A stretch of DNA of 40,598 nt from an uncultured Eubacteriales bacterium (lineage in GTDB: Bacteria > Bacillota > Clostridia > Oscillospirales > Acutalibacteraceae). How positions within the stretch are numbered: the first letter of the stretch is position 1; every line of letters begins with the position of its first letter. The stretch covers positions 1 through 40,598 of the forward strand of contig ONAX01000015.1 in the NCBI GenBank assembly GCA_900315875.1, in the 5' to 3' direction. The position numbers and the translations under genes were made by a program. The notes under the pieces were generated by a model. That model saw nothing but the letters and a program-made list of their open reading frames with translations. It did not search any database and was not told the DNA's origin. Of the stretch, positions 16,504-24,268 are shown piece after piece.

Positions 16504-17717
16504 CGAAGCTTATATAGTTTTGTATCGTTTTGACCGTAATATACGGCGAGTACCTTCTGACCTGCAGAAACCTTTGATGGCTTTCTGCTCATAAAAACAC
16601 GCTGACTGCCGTCAGGACCGACGCATGTATAAAAATAGTCGTAGTATGAGTATTTTCCGAATCGGTAACGAGAGCTGTTTGCCTGCTTCAGCATGAGGAT
16701 ATCGCACCGCAGAATTCCGGAGGAAAGCCTATTCAGCCTTTCGATTGCATCAATGCCGACAGCAAAAAATAAGAGTATCGAAAACACAAAAAGAATTGAG
16801 AAAAATATCAGTGTGGCCTGATTAGAAAGAATTATGACAATGATATTTCCTGCCATTGAAGAAAATACTCCGAATTTTGCCAGTACGCATAACAGCAGAA
16901 CTACACCAAAAAACAAAGTCAGGATCAGGGGCAGAATCAGCCTGGAACGTTCAATTCTCTTCAGTCTGAGATTTTCGTCCGGATACAGAAGCCTTCCGTC
17001 ACTCTTGTGTTCATCCAAAGCAGGTTCCGTTGATCTCCAGGACATTTTCTCGCCGTCAGGAGGCGTGGATTCTGAATGATCGCTGTCGCCTGAATAATGC
17101 ATCCGGTCATCAGGCATGCCGTAGGGGGAGGATATATCATATGTATTCCGGAACATGTTATCCCCGATCGGAGGTGAAGAACGATAATACTCGTCGCCGC
17201 TGTTAAGCTCGCTTTTCATAACTGCAACACATGTATGCGGATTTGCTGCATTTTCTCCCATCAGATCGACCAGCCAGACTTCTTCTCCAGTACAGCAAAG
17301 AGTAAAAACGTCCTGCGTTGCCTTAACCGTTAATTGCCGCCCTTCATACGATACGGTTACATCATATAGGTTAAGCTTTTTGTCGTCGCGGGGTCTTCGG
17401 CTTGTTCTTCCGTTTTTTTGCATCAGTCTTGCAGGGTATGCAAGCGCATTGTTATTCTCGCTCAGCTTTTTACCGATTTTTTTGTTTTTTGAAATGTAGA
17501 ATAACATTATACCGCCGATTATCGCGGTTAAAACCAGTGATACGACCGCTACAATCATATAAATGTCCTGACCTTGTATTCTCCTGAGTGATAGCGGCAA
17601 AGCCCAAAATCCCGTTGCGAGTGCTATGGCAAACGGAATGCCGAGGTGTGGTACGAAGCCGTCAGTTTTGGCATTGCGAAGGCGTTCGTACAGCTGTTTT
17701 GAAACCCTGTTTTGCAT
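16500..17717 (-). CDS. Four-helix membrane protein of unknown function
   Basis: 405 residues. Two membrane helices lie near the N-terminus (about 25-42 and 52-75), then a basic segment and a compact soluble domain (about 118-165). A long polar Ser/Pro/Asp-rich loop (about 170-240) follows, then two more helices (about 262-287 and 295-322) and a C-terminal domain. That domain (FGKYSYYDYFYTCVGPDGSQRVFMS ... GQKVLAVYYG, in part) has the beta pattern of DUF3592-like modules. Both soluble domains probably face the cytoplasm. The ATG start follows GGAAGGGAG. No operon partner is evident. Low-confidence TATAAA-like boxes exist upstream, but no clear promoter. Confidence 0.75.
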   Translation of the reverse strand: MQNRVSKQLYERLRNAKTDGFVPHLGIPFAIALATGFWALPLSLRRIQGQDIYMIVAVVSLVLTAIIGGIMLFYISKNKKIGKKLSENNNALAYPARLMQKNGRTSRRPRDDKKLNLYDVTVSYEGRQLTVKATQDVFTLCCTGEEVWLVDLMGENAANPHTCVAVMKSELNSGDEYYRSSPPIGDNMFRNTYDISSPYGMPDDRMHYSGDSDHSESTPPDGEKMSWRSTEPALDEHKSDGRLLYPDENLRLKRIERSRLILPLILTLFFGVVLLLCVLAKFGVFSSMAGNIIVIILSNQATLIFFSILFVFSILLFFAVGIDAIERLNRLSSGILRCDILMLKQANSSRYRFGKYSYYDYFYTCVGPDGSQRVFMSRKPSKVSAGQKVLAVYYGQNDTKLYKLR

Positions 17718-18112
17718 ATTGTGGTTCTCCCTTCCGGATTTGTTATGATTTATAGGAATTCCGAATCGCCAGAATCGAAAATAAGATTTTTATTTCTCAT
17801 ACGGATAAAATTTAGCATAAATATGTGAACTGCGTATGAATTTGTAAGATATAAGTTTTTTATCCTTCTGCCGTGTTATTTATCATGTTCCTTCTCTCTA
17901 CTGTAAACCAAGTTCACTAATCGCCGTCGCGGATTATAGTCAATGGAGTTTTTGTCGGATGTAATAGTAGGTTCATAACATTAACTACAGTCGCCCCATT
18001 AAAGTAAGCGAGCACGCCGTTTCGACAGCGCAGCGGCATAGAATAGCCAAGGAAGCGAGCACGCCGCTTGCGGCAGCGCAGCGTGGTCGACAGGGTTAAG
18101 GAAAAGGGGTTA

Positions 18113-18165
18113 CAAAGGGGAAAAACCTTAAGAGGGCGAAGCCTTCCTGTGGTTTTTCCACTTTG
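18113..18165. repeat. 15-bp inverted repeat with 23-nt loop
   Basis: CAAAGGGGAAAAACC (18113-18127) and GGTTTTTCCACTTTG (18151-18165) pair with one mismatch. It lies within the mosaic repeat block. It may be a small mobile-element remnant or a factor-independent stop for incoming transcripts, but no T-run follows the stem. Confidence 0.6.
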
Positions 18166-18200
18166 ACTGACAACTGACGTAACTACAAAAGCCATCCGGC

Positions 18201-18277
18201 GGCAGCCAGCAGAAACTCATGGTGATACAGAAAAAATAGATGTCGCTACAAAACCACTATCTCGGCTTGCGCCGGGC
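18201..18277 (+). repeat. 77-bp dispersed module, copy 1
   Basis: Same length as, and differing at 9 positions from, 20565-20641, with no gaps. It begins GGCAGCCAG and ends GGCTTGCGCCGGGC. No open reading frame is shared and the substitutions are mostly transitions, so a non-coding repeat is more likely. Confidence 0.85.
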
Positions 18278-18371
18278 TGATTTTGTAATAACCGATGGTT
18301 TTGTTATTGACACGGTAACGTCAGCGAGCCGCCGGTGCCGATTCGCGTTTGTCACTGCGCAGTGGTGGGGG

Positions 18372-18400
18372 TTGCTATTAATCGGGGAATGTGGTACAAT
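18372..18400 (+). promoter_or_regulatory. Sigma-A promoter of tmk-metY
   Basis: TTGCTA (18372-18377), 17-bp spacer ending ATGTGG, TACAAT (18395-18400). Extended -10 (TGG). It directly follows the repeat block. Confidence 0.75.
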
Positions 18401-18427
18401 AGGGAAGTAATTATATAGGAAAAGAGA

Positions 18428-19060
18428 ATGCTTATGGCAAAAGGAAAGCTTATTGTCTTTGAAGGGCTTGACGGCTCCGGTAAGGGTACGCAGATCAGAC
18501 TGCTCGCTGAAAAGCTGAGAGTACGCGGCGTGAAGGTATACGAAACTGCTGAACCTACCCAGTCTTCTACGGGCGGCATTGTCCGCGACGCTCTCGCAGG
18601 ACTGACCCCGAGGACAGCATACGAGCTGTCTGCAATGTTCCTTGCGGACAGGATTTTTCATAACGTCAATCCGAAAAACGGAATAGCGAAATATATCGAA
18701 GAGGGAGTGACTGTCATATGCGACAGGTATTATTATTCCTCCTTCGCATATCAGGGAATCGACGCTGACCTCGATTGGGTGATGGGCCTGAATCTTGACT
18801 GCCGGGAAATAATGCGCCCGGATATGTGCATATTCCTCGATGTTGATACAAAGGAATGCGATGAAAGAATTTCATCGGGAAGACTTTCCCGTGAAATATA
18901 TGAAAATGTGCAGGCGCAGGAAAAAATACGCCGGCGCTTTTTCGAGGTGTTCGACCGCCTGAAGGACAGAGAAAATATCAGAATTATCGATGCCTCAGGA
19001 GATGCTGAGAAAATCTCGCAGGAGATTTTAAAAATATATAACGAAATAGGAGAGAAGTAA
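18428..19060 (+). CDS. tmk: Thymidylate kinase
   Basis: 210 residues. It phosphorylates dTMP to dTDP. The P-loop is FEGLDGSGKGTQ (about 11-22), and the DRY motif is in ICDRYYYSSFAYQG (about 97-110). The lid region with SGRLSREIYE follows, and the Glu/Arg pattern fits the bacterial family. The first ATG (18428) has AGGA 7 nt upstream; the ATG at 18434 (MAKGKLIVFE) is also possible. The metY gene starts 2 nt after the stop, so the two are cotranscribed, an unusual partner for tmk. Confidence 0.95.
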   Translation: MLMAKGKLIVFEGLDGSGKGTQIRLLAEKLRVRGVKVYETAEPTQSSTGGIVRDALAGLTPRTAYELSAMFLADRIFHNVNPKNGIAKYIEEGVTVICDRYYYSSFAYQGIDADLDWVMGLNLDCREIMRPDMCIFLDVDTKECDERISSGRLSREIYENVQAQEKIRRRFFEVFDRLKDRENIRIIDASGDAEKISQEILKIYNEIGEK

Positions 19061-19062
19061 AA

Positions 19063-20331
19063 ATGTACCACATTAACACAAAATGCCTGCAGTCAGGCTA
19101 CGAACCGAAAAACGGAGAACCGAGAGTTATTCCGATAGTTCAGAGCACTACATTCAAGTATGACAGTGCCGCTACCCTCGGAAAGCTGTTCGACCTTGAA
19201 GAGGACGGATTTTTCTACACACGCCTTACAAACCCCACTCTTTCGGCTGTTGCTGCAAAGATCGCTGACCTTGAGGGCGGCGTCGGCGCAATGCTTACAT
19301 CCTCCGGTCAGGCTGCAAGCATGATATCCGTTACAAATATCTGCCACGCCGGCGACCATGTAGTATGTGCTGCGGCTATATACGGCGGAACCTTCAACCT
19401 TTTCAATAAATCCCTGCGTGAACTGGGAATCGATTTCGATTTCATTCTCCCCGACGCTACCGAGGAAGAAATCAACGCTGCTTTCAAAGATAATACAAAG
19501 GCAGTATTCATCGAAAGCGTTTCAAATCCGTCTCTCGATGTTGCAGATATTGAAACATATGCAAAATGCGCACACGCTCACGGCGTTCCGCTTATCGTAG
19601 ACAATACATTCCCGACACCTATCAATTTCAGACCTATCGAATGGGGCGCAGATATCGTTACGCATTCCACCACAAAGTATATGGACGGCCATGCAGTTGC
19701 TATCGGCGGCGTAATCGTAGACAGCGGCAATTTTGACTGGACAAACGGCAAGTTCCCCATGTTCACCGAGCCGGATGAATCCTACCACGGCGTTGTTTAT
19801 TCCGAGCGTTTCGGCAGAGCTGCGTATATCACCAAGGCTGTTACACATATCATGCGTGACTACGGCGCTCAGCAGAGCCCCCAGAACGCTTTCCTTCTCA
19901 ACCTCGGACTGGAAACACTGCACCTTCGCGTTCAGCGCCACTGTGAGAACGCTCTTGCAGTTGCAAAGTACCTCGAAGCAAGCGATAAGATCGAATGGGT
20001 AAACTACCCCGGCCTCGAAAGCAATAAGTATTATGAGCGCGCAAAGAAGCTCATGCCGAACGGTACCTGCGGTGTTATTTCATTCGGCGTAAAGGGCGGC
20101 CGCGAAAAGGCTATGCAGTTCATGGACAGCCTGCAGCTTACAAAGCTTGTAATCCACGTTGCAGATGCACGCACCTGTGCACTTCATCCGGCAAGCACAA
20201 CCCACCGCCAGATGAACGACCGTCAGCTTGAGGAATGCGGCGTAAAGCCCAACCTCATCAGAATGTCAGTCGGAATCGAATATGTTGACGATATCATTGC
20301 GGATATCGAGCAGGCACTTGCAAAAATCTGA
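19063..20331 (+). CDS. metY: O-acetylhomoserine sulfhydrylase-type PLP enzyme
   Basis: 422 residues, Cys/Met-metabolism PLP family. It probably makes homocysteine from O-acetylhomoserine and sulfide. Visible are the substrate loop FFYTRLTNPTLSAV, the cofactor Asp in VDNTFPTP and the Schiff-base Lys in HSTTKYMDGH (about 205). The length of about 420 and the insertion after the Lys (DSGNFDWTNGKFPMF) point to MetY rather than MetB/MetC, which are about 380-400. Codon use is biased towards C-ending codons, as in well-expressed genes. No SAM riboswitch or T-box precedes it, since it follows tmk directly. A strong terminator follows. Confidence 0.9.
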   Translation: MYHINTKCLQSGYEPKNGEPRVIPIVQSTTFKYDSAATLGKLFDLEEDGFFYTRLTNPTLSAVAAKIADLEGGVGAMLTSSGQAASMISVTNICHAGDHVVCAAAIYGGTFNLFNKSLRELGIDFDFILPDATEEEINAAFKDNTKAVFIESVSNPSLDVADIETYAKCAHAHGVPLIVDNTFPTPINFRPIEWGADIVTHSTTKYMDGHAVAIGGVIVDSGNFDWTNGKFPMFTEPDESYHGVVYSERFGRAAYITKAVTHIMRDYGAQQSPQNAFLLNLGLETLHLRVQRHCENALAVAKYLEASDKIEWVNYPGLESNKYYERAKKLMPNGTCGVISFGVKGGREKAMQFMDSLQLTKLVIHVADARTCALHPASTTHRQMNDRQLEECGVKPNLIRMSVGIEYVDDIIADIEQALAKI

Positions 20332-20339
20332 TAAATCCG

Positions 20340-20369
20340 ACGGCTCCCGGAACGTGGGAGCCGTTTTTG
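20340..20369 (+). terminator. Terminator of tmk-metY
   Basis: A 9-bp perfect stem (ACGGCTCCC, 20340-20348, with GGGAGCCGT, 20356-20364) followed by TTTTG. Confidence 0.88.
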
Positions 20370-20497
20370 TTTGGGAGCGGAGAATGAAAAATTATCAACC
20401 GCATACAACTTCCGCCGCGGCCAGTTAAGTATCGGCGCTCTTTACCTTCTCAGTCAGCTACGTTGACAGCTCCATCAGAGGGGTAACTCTTTTGCGC

Positions 20498-20563
20498 CGC
20501 GAATTGACAGCGCAGGCTCTGCGCCGGAGCGATTGTCACGAACATGGAGCGGCAGCTTGCCGC
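20498..20563. repeat. Two adjacent hairpin cassettes
   Basis: First: box CGCGAAT (20498-20504), 5 nt, then a 15-nt hairpin (20510-20524) with stem GCGCAG/CTGCGC and loop GCT. Second: variant box CACGAAC (20537-20543), 5 nt, then a hairpin (20549-20563) with stem GCGGCA/TGCCGC and loop GCT. The gap 20332-21163 holds no gene. It contains the metY terminator, these cassettes, the 77-bp module, a nested inverted repeat, a long module shared with 33021-33179, the 53-bp tandem repeats and the trmFO promoter. Confidence 0.85.
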
Positions 20564-20564
20564 C

Positions 20565-20641
20565 GGCAGCCAGTAGAAAATTACGGTAATACAGAAAAAA
20601 CAGATATCGCTGCAAAACTACTATCTCGGCTTGCGCCGGGC
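20565..20641 (+). repeat. 77-bp dispersed module, copy 2
   Basis: Ungapped partner of 18201-18277 with 9 differences over 77 positions. It directly follows the second hairpin cassette. Confidence 0.85.
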
Positions 20642-20673
20642 AGTACTTGTAGTGCCGCTACCTTGGTCACTGA

Positions 20674-20720
20674 CACGGGGGCGGGCCACAGGGCTGGCGC
20701 CCTGAGTTCTCTCCCCCGTG
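20674..20720. repeat. Nested GC-rich inverted repeat
   Basis: Outer arms CACGGGGG (20674-20681) and CCCCCGTG (20713-20720) enclose inner arms CAGGGC (20689-20694) and GCCCTG (20699-20704). A cruciform-like fold is possible. No T-run is present. Confidence 0.65.
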
Positions 20721-20782
20721 AACCCCCTCCCCTTACCTGCTTTCACCGCCCCGGTCTTAATAGCAACGCTACTCCGCCCCAT

Positions 20783-20930
20783 TGCGGTTTCAGGCCGACG
20801 ATTTTTTTGTAATTGTATGCACGGAATTTCTGACTTAGGACGTTGAAGATATTTTTTGAAATAACAGAACCGCTATTAACTAAGACCGCGATCAGCCAAC
20901 TTATGGTGCTGATTCAGAGCGAAGCGGAGC
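20783..20930. repeat. Long dispersed module shared with the yqeK upstream region
   Basis: Runs parallel to 33021-33170: TTGCGGTTTC then a CACGGAA box, CGCTATTAA and finally CAGAGCGAAGCGGAGCTGA. It is more diverged than the 77-bp module. A shorter third copy is at 40255-40330. No shared reading frame was seen. Confidence 0.65.
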
Positions 20931-21053
20931 TGAACGATTATCGCGAACAGGGTGCAGCGTCACGCTGCAGAGCGAAGCGGAGCTGAGCGATTATCGCGAA
21001 CAGGGTGCAGCGTCACGCTGCAGAGCGAAGCGGAGCTGAGCGATTGTCGCGAA
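20915..21053. repeat. 53-bp tandem repeat, two full units and one partial
   Basis: Units start at 20915, 20968 and 21021. The first two differ at one position; the third follows the consensus for about 33 bp and then switches to a different hairpin cassette. Each full unit contains a CGCGAAC box and a hairpin with stem GCAGCG/CGCTGC and loop TCA (20954-20968 and 21007-21021). Confidence 0.9.
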
Positions 21054-21074
21054 TCGACAGCGGAGGCACTCCGC
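21048..21074 (+). repeat. Hairpin cassette upstream of the trmFO promoter
   Basis: Box CGCGAAT (21048-21054), 5 nt, hairpin 21060-21074 with stem GCGGAG/CTCCGC and loop GCA. The identical 15-mer occurs in inverse orientation at 32892-32906. It ends 18 nt before the trmFO -35. Confidence 0.85.
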
Positions 21075-21092
21075 AGGTTGAGTAGAAAAATA

Positions 21093-21121
21093 TTGCTTAT
21101 TTATCAAAACTGTGGTACAAT
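21093..21121 (+). promoter_or_regulatory. Sigma-A promoter of the trmFO-smc-nadD run
   Basis: TTGCTT (21093-21098), 17-bp spacer ending ACTGTGG, TACAAT (21116-21121), 42 bp before the trmFO ATG. The same ACTGTGGTACAATA string occurs at the 15499 promoter. Confidence 0.75.
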
Positions 21122-21163
21122 AAAGTGGAATATCTGTATCGGGACGGAGGATAACGCTAAAAG

Positions 21164-22468
21164 ATGACAGTAAATGTGCTCGGCGCAGGTCTTGCCGGCT
21201 GCGAAGCCGCATGGCAGATAGCCGAAAGAGGAATAAAAGTCAGGCTTTATGAAATGAAGCCGCTGAAAAAGACCCCGGCGCATAAAAGCGATAATTTCTG
21301 CGAGCTGATATGCTCGAATTCGCTTAAGGCTGCAAGGGTGGAAAGCGCAGCAGGACTTCTTAAAGAGGAAATGCGCCGCACGGGTTCGCTTCTGATGCAG
21401 TGTGCCGACAAATGCAGCGTACCTGCAGGAGGTGCGCTTGCCGTTGACCGCGATATCTTTTCGTCCATGGTGACAGAAAAAATCCGCTCCCATCCCTTTA
21501 TCGAAGTGATAGGGGAAGAGGTGACAGAGCTGCCGCAGGAAGGTATAACCGTAGTCGCAACCGGACCGCTGACGTCTAACGCCCTTGCTGAAAAAATAGG
21601 CGGGCTTTGCGGAGAGGGTCTGCACTTTTTTGATGCAGCAGCGCCGATAGTTACCGCCGAAAGCATTGACATGAGCTGTGCGTTCACTGCCTCACGCTAC
21701 GATAAGGGCGGCGACGATGCATATATCAACTGCCCGATGAATAAGGAGGAATACGAAGCCTTCCACGCTCAGCTTGTCGCTGCAGAGCGTGCACCTCGCC
21801 ACGACGTGGATGTTATGAACCCGAAGGTGTACGAGGGCTGTATGCCGGTTGAAATACTTGCCGGAAGGGGACTGGATACCCTGCGTTTCGGACCTATGAA
21901 GCCCGTCGGACTGCGCGACCCGAGAACCGGACACCGTCCGTGGGCAGTGGTTCAGCTTCGTACTGAAAACGCTGAAAAGACCATGTATAACCTTGTGGGC
22001 TTCCAGACAAACCTTAAATTCCCGGAGCAGCGCCGTGTGTTCGGAATGATACCGGCACTTAAAAATGCGGAATATGTCCGCTACGGCGTAATGCACAGGA
22101 ATACATTCCTCGATTCTCCCCACCTGCTGAGCGCTGCTTACAGTATGAAGGAAAACCCGGATCTGTTTTTTGCCGGACAGATGACCGGCGTTGAAGGATA
22201 TATGGAATCCGCAGGCTCCGGACTTATCGCCGGAATAAATGCCGCAAGACGCGCGATGGGCGAAAGTATGCTCATCCTGCCGAAGGAAACCATGCTCGGC
22301 GCACTTGCCGACTATGTTGCAAATGCGGATACAAAGGATTTCCAGCCTATGGGCGCAAACCTCGGTATCCTGCCCCCGCTTGAAGTGCATATACGCGATA
22401 AGCGTGAGCGTGCCGCAGCCTATGCGGAGCGTTCGCTCAGTGCACTGAAAGAATTCGGGGTGAGCTGA
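21164..22468 (+). CDS. trmFO: tRNA (uracil-54-C5)-methyltransferase TrmFO (folate- and FAD-dependent)
   Basis: 434 residues, usual length. It makes m5U54 in the T-loop of tRNA using methylene-tetrahydrofolate and FAD. The dinucleotide-binding motif is [12 protein letters not shown] (7-18). The signatures LYEMKP and [11 protein letters not shown] follow; the latter includes the cysteine of the family. A C-terminal FAMILY-typical [18 protein letters not shown] is clear. AGGAGG-like GGAGG lies 12 nt before the ATG. The next gene (EFR1) starts one base after its stop, so translation is probably coupled. Confidence 0.96.
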   Translation: MTVNVLGAGLAGCEAAWQIAERGIKVRLYEMKPLKKTPAHKSDNFCELICSNSLKAARVESAAGLLKEEMRRTGSLLMQCADKCSVPAGGALAVDRDIFSSMVTEKIRSHPFIEVIGEEVTELPQEGITVVATGPLTSNALAEKIGGLCGEGLHFFDAAAPIVTAESIDMSCAFTASRYDKGGDDAYINCPMNKEEYEAFHAQLVAAERAPRHDVDVMNPKVYEGCMPVEILAGRGLDTLRFGPMKPVGLRDPRTGHRPWAVVQLRTENAEKTMYNLVGFQTNLKFPEQRRVFGMIPALKNAEYVRYGVMHRNTFLDSPHLLSAAYSMKENPDLFFAGQMTGVEGYMESAGSGLIAGINAARRAMGESMLILPKETMLGALADYVANADTKDFQPMGANLGILPPLEVHIRDKRERAAAYAERSLSALKEFGVS

Positions 22469-22469
22469 T

Positions 22470-23207
22470 ATGATCCTCTATTTTTCTGCAACCGGAAACT
22501 GTAAATATGTTGCCGGTAGACTGTCGGAGGCTGCTGGAGATGAGGCTTTGTCCGTCGTGGACTGCATGCGCGAAGGCCGACGTGAGTTCGAGGATGATAT
22601 GATTGTTATTGTATCCCCGACCTATTACTGGGCGCTTCCTGCAATAATGAAACGTTTTCTGACGGGGGCAGAGTTTCGTGCGGATTATATCTGCCTTGTT
22701 GCGACCTACGGAACGACAACCGGAGCAATAAGACAGTATACGGAAAAAGCAATCGGCAGAAAGCTCGACGCCTTCTTTTCTGTCAGAATGGCAGACAGCT
22801 TTACTCCGATGTTTGATATTTCCACACCGGAAAAGCTTTTAAAATTCACTTCAACCACTGAACAGGAAATTGAGCAGGTAATTAATGCGGTATCAGAGCG
22901 TAAAAGGGTGAAAAGCCCGTCAATGCCGAAGCCGCTTGCAATGTTTTTTGCGCAGCCGCTGTATAATCTCAGCGCGAGGAAAACCTCAAAACTGTGGGTC
23001 AGGGACAACTGCACCGGCTGCGGCAAATGTGCGAGAAAATGCCCCGTTCAGGCAATTGAAATGAAGAATAACCGCCCTGTATGGGTTAAGGATAAATGCG
23101 AGATGTGCCTCGGGTGTCTGCACCGCTGCCCGGAATTTGCCATCCAGTACGGAAACGGCGTTTCGGAAAAGCACGGTCAGTATACAAATCCGAATGTCAC
23201 TCTCTGA
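22470..23207 (+). CDS. EFR1-type flavodoxin-ferredoxin fusion
   Basis: 245 residues. The N-terminal flavodoxin-like domain starts MILYFSATGNCKYVA, with the phosphate-binding loop TGN (8-10), and continues to about residue 150 with PTYYWALPAIMKRFL and ATYGTTTG. The C-terminal domain (about 175-235) has two 4Fe-4S motifs, CTGCGKCARKCP and CEMCLGCLHRCP. It should carry electrons between a flavin site and two clusters in the cytoplasm. The partner enzyme is unknown; its one-base spacing to trmFO suggests coupled expression with that flavoenzyme, but this may only reflect operon packing. Confidence 0.9.
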   Translation: MILYFSATGNCKYVAGRLSEAAGDEALSVVDCMREGRREFEDDMIVIVSPTYYWALPAIMKRFLTGAEFRADYICLVATYGTTTGAIRQYTEKAIGRKLDAFFSVRMADSFTPMFDISTPEKLLKFTSTTEQEIEQVINAVSERKRVKSPSMPKPLAMFFAQPLYNLSARKTSKLWVRDNCTGCGKCARKCPVQAIEMKNNRPVWVKDKCEMCLGCLHRCPEFAIQYGNGVSEKHGQYTNPNVTL

Positions 23208-23260
23208 AATATACAGTTTGCCTCTGTGCAGTGCAGAGAGGCCCGGAAGGAGTAATAACG

Positions 23261-24265
23261 ATGAAAATCATCGTAGACGCATTCGGCGGAGATAACGCTC
23301 CGCTGGAAATAATAAAGGGCTGCATACTCTCCCGTCAGGAAAATCCTGATGTTGAGGTTGCAATGGTAGGCTCTGAGGAGCTTATCAGAAAATGTGCCGA
23401 CGAAAACGGACTGGATATAACCCCGTTTGAGATATTCGACGCACCGGACATAATTACTATGGAGGATGAGCCTACATCCATCCTCAAGGAAAAGAAGGAC
23501 AGCTCCATGGCTGTGGGTCTGCGTCTTATTTCCGAGGATAAGGGCGACGCCTTTGTAACAGCCGGAAACAGCGGCGCAGTTGTAGTTGGCGCTACAATGA
23601 TAGTAAAGCGCATCAAGGGTATACTTCGCCCTGCGTTTGCTTCAGTTATGCCGACTTCCGCCGGACCCTTCATGCTTATCGATGCCGGAGCAAATGTCGA
23701 GGTCCGCGCCGAAATGCTGCGCCAGTTCGGCATAATGGGTTCAATTTATATGGAAAAGATCATCGGCGTCGAAAACCCGCGTGTCGGTCTTGCAAATGTC
23801 GGTACCGAGGATCACAAGGGCGGTCCGCTGCAGCATGAGGCTTTTGAGCTGCTGAAAAAGACTGACCTGAATTTCATAGGCAATATAGAGGCGAGAACCA
23901 TCCCTGCCGGCTGCGCGGATGTGGTTGTTGCGGACGGCTTTACGGGAAATGTCATTGCCAAGATGTACGAGGGCGCCGCAAAGGAGCTTATGAAGAAAAT
24001 CAAGGGTGTTTTCTACAAGAACGCCAAAACCAAGCTTGCGGCTCTTATGATAAAGAAGGAGCTTACGGAAATGAAGGCTTATTTCGACTATAACCGCTAC
24101 GGCGGCGCAGTCGTAATGGGTGTCAAGAAGCCGGTTATGAAAACCCACGGCAGCGCAAATGCCGTTGCGGTTTCTGCGGCTGTCCGTGCATGCGCCGAAT
24201 TCGTGCAAACCGGTGCTCTGGATACGATTACCCGCAAAATTTCCGATCTGAAAGCAGAGGAGTAA
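23261..24265 (+). CDS. plsX: Phosphate acyltransferase PlsX
   Basis: 334 residues, standard length. It converts acyl-ACP to acyl-phosphate for PlsY in phospholipid synthesis, peripherally bound at the membrane. It starts MKIIVDAFGGDNAP and has VTAGNSGAVVVGA, RPAFASVMPT and VVADGFTGNVIAK, all family signatures. The frame is open further upstream, but ATG 23261 follows GGAAGGAG and the upstream extension reads as non-family sequence antisense to the EFR1 end. A small hairpin (GCCTCT/AGAGGC, 23220-23242) precedes the ribosome site. The acpP gene that usually follows plsX is missing; rnc starts 3 bp after the stop. Confidence 0.96.
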   Translation: MKIIVDAFGGDNAPLEIIKGCILSRQENPDVEVAMVGSEELIRKCADENGLDITPFEIFDAPDIITMEDEPTSILKEKKDSSMAVGLRLISEDKGDAFVTAGNSGAVVVGATMIVKRIKGILRPAFASVMPTSAGPFMLIDAGANVEVRAEMLRQFGIMGSIYMEKIIGVENPRVGLANVGTEDHKGGPLQHEAFELLKKTDLNFIGNIEARTIPAGCADVVVADGFTGNVIAKMYEGAAKELMKKIKGVFYKNAKTKLAALMIKKELTEMKAYFDYNRYGGAVVMGVKKPVMKTHGSANAVAVSAAVRACAEFVQTGALDTITRKISDLKAEE

Positions 24266-24268
24266 GCA

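Larger units (their letters stand above)
17911..18364. repeat. Mosaic intergenic repeat block upstream of tmk
   Basis: This 454-bp block has no gene. In order it holds: a 54-bp module (17911-17964) repeated at 32960-33013; a weak copy of the ATTAACTA-GACGCGGCC module (about 17975-18020); a direct repeat with AAGCGAGCACGCCG at 18006 and 18053; a 15-bp inverted repeat (18113-18165); a 77-bp module (18201-18277) that matches 20565-20641 at all but 9 positions; a decayed hairpin cassette in reverse orientation (18321-18347); and a perfect 12-bp palindrome (18353-18364). The block ends 7 nt before the tmk -35 box. The rest of the gap 17718-18427 holds the leader of the minus-strand gene and the tmk promoter. 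Confidence 0.8.

Noticed and set aside
20492-20812. 106-codon plus-strand frame in the repeat block before trmFO
   Set aside because: It consists of repeat cassettes and inverted repeats, has no ribosome binding site, and the homologous repeats elsewhere do not keep the frame.
20915-21053. CRISPR-like array
   Set aside because: The units are head-to-tail 53-bp copies with no unique spacers, and no cas genes are nearby.
23096-23260. Longer plsX start giving a 389-residue protein
   Set aside because: The extra residues overlap the EFR1 gene in another frame and do not resemble PlsX; ATG 23261 has a good ribosome site and the family N-terminus.
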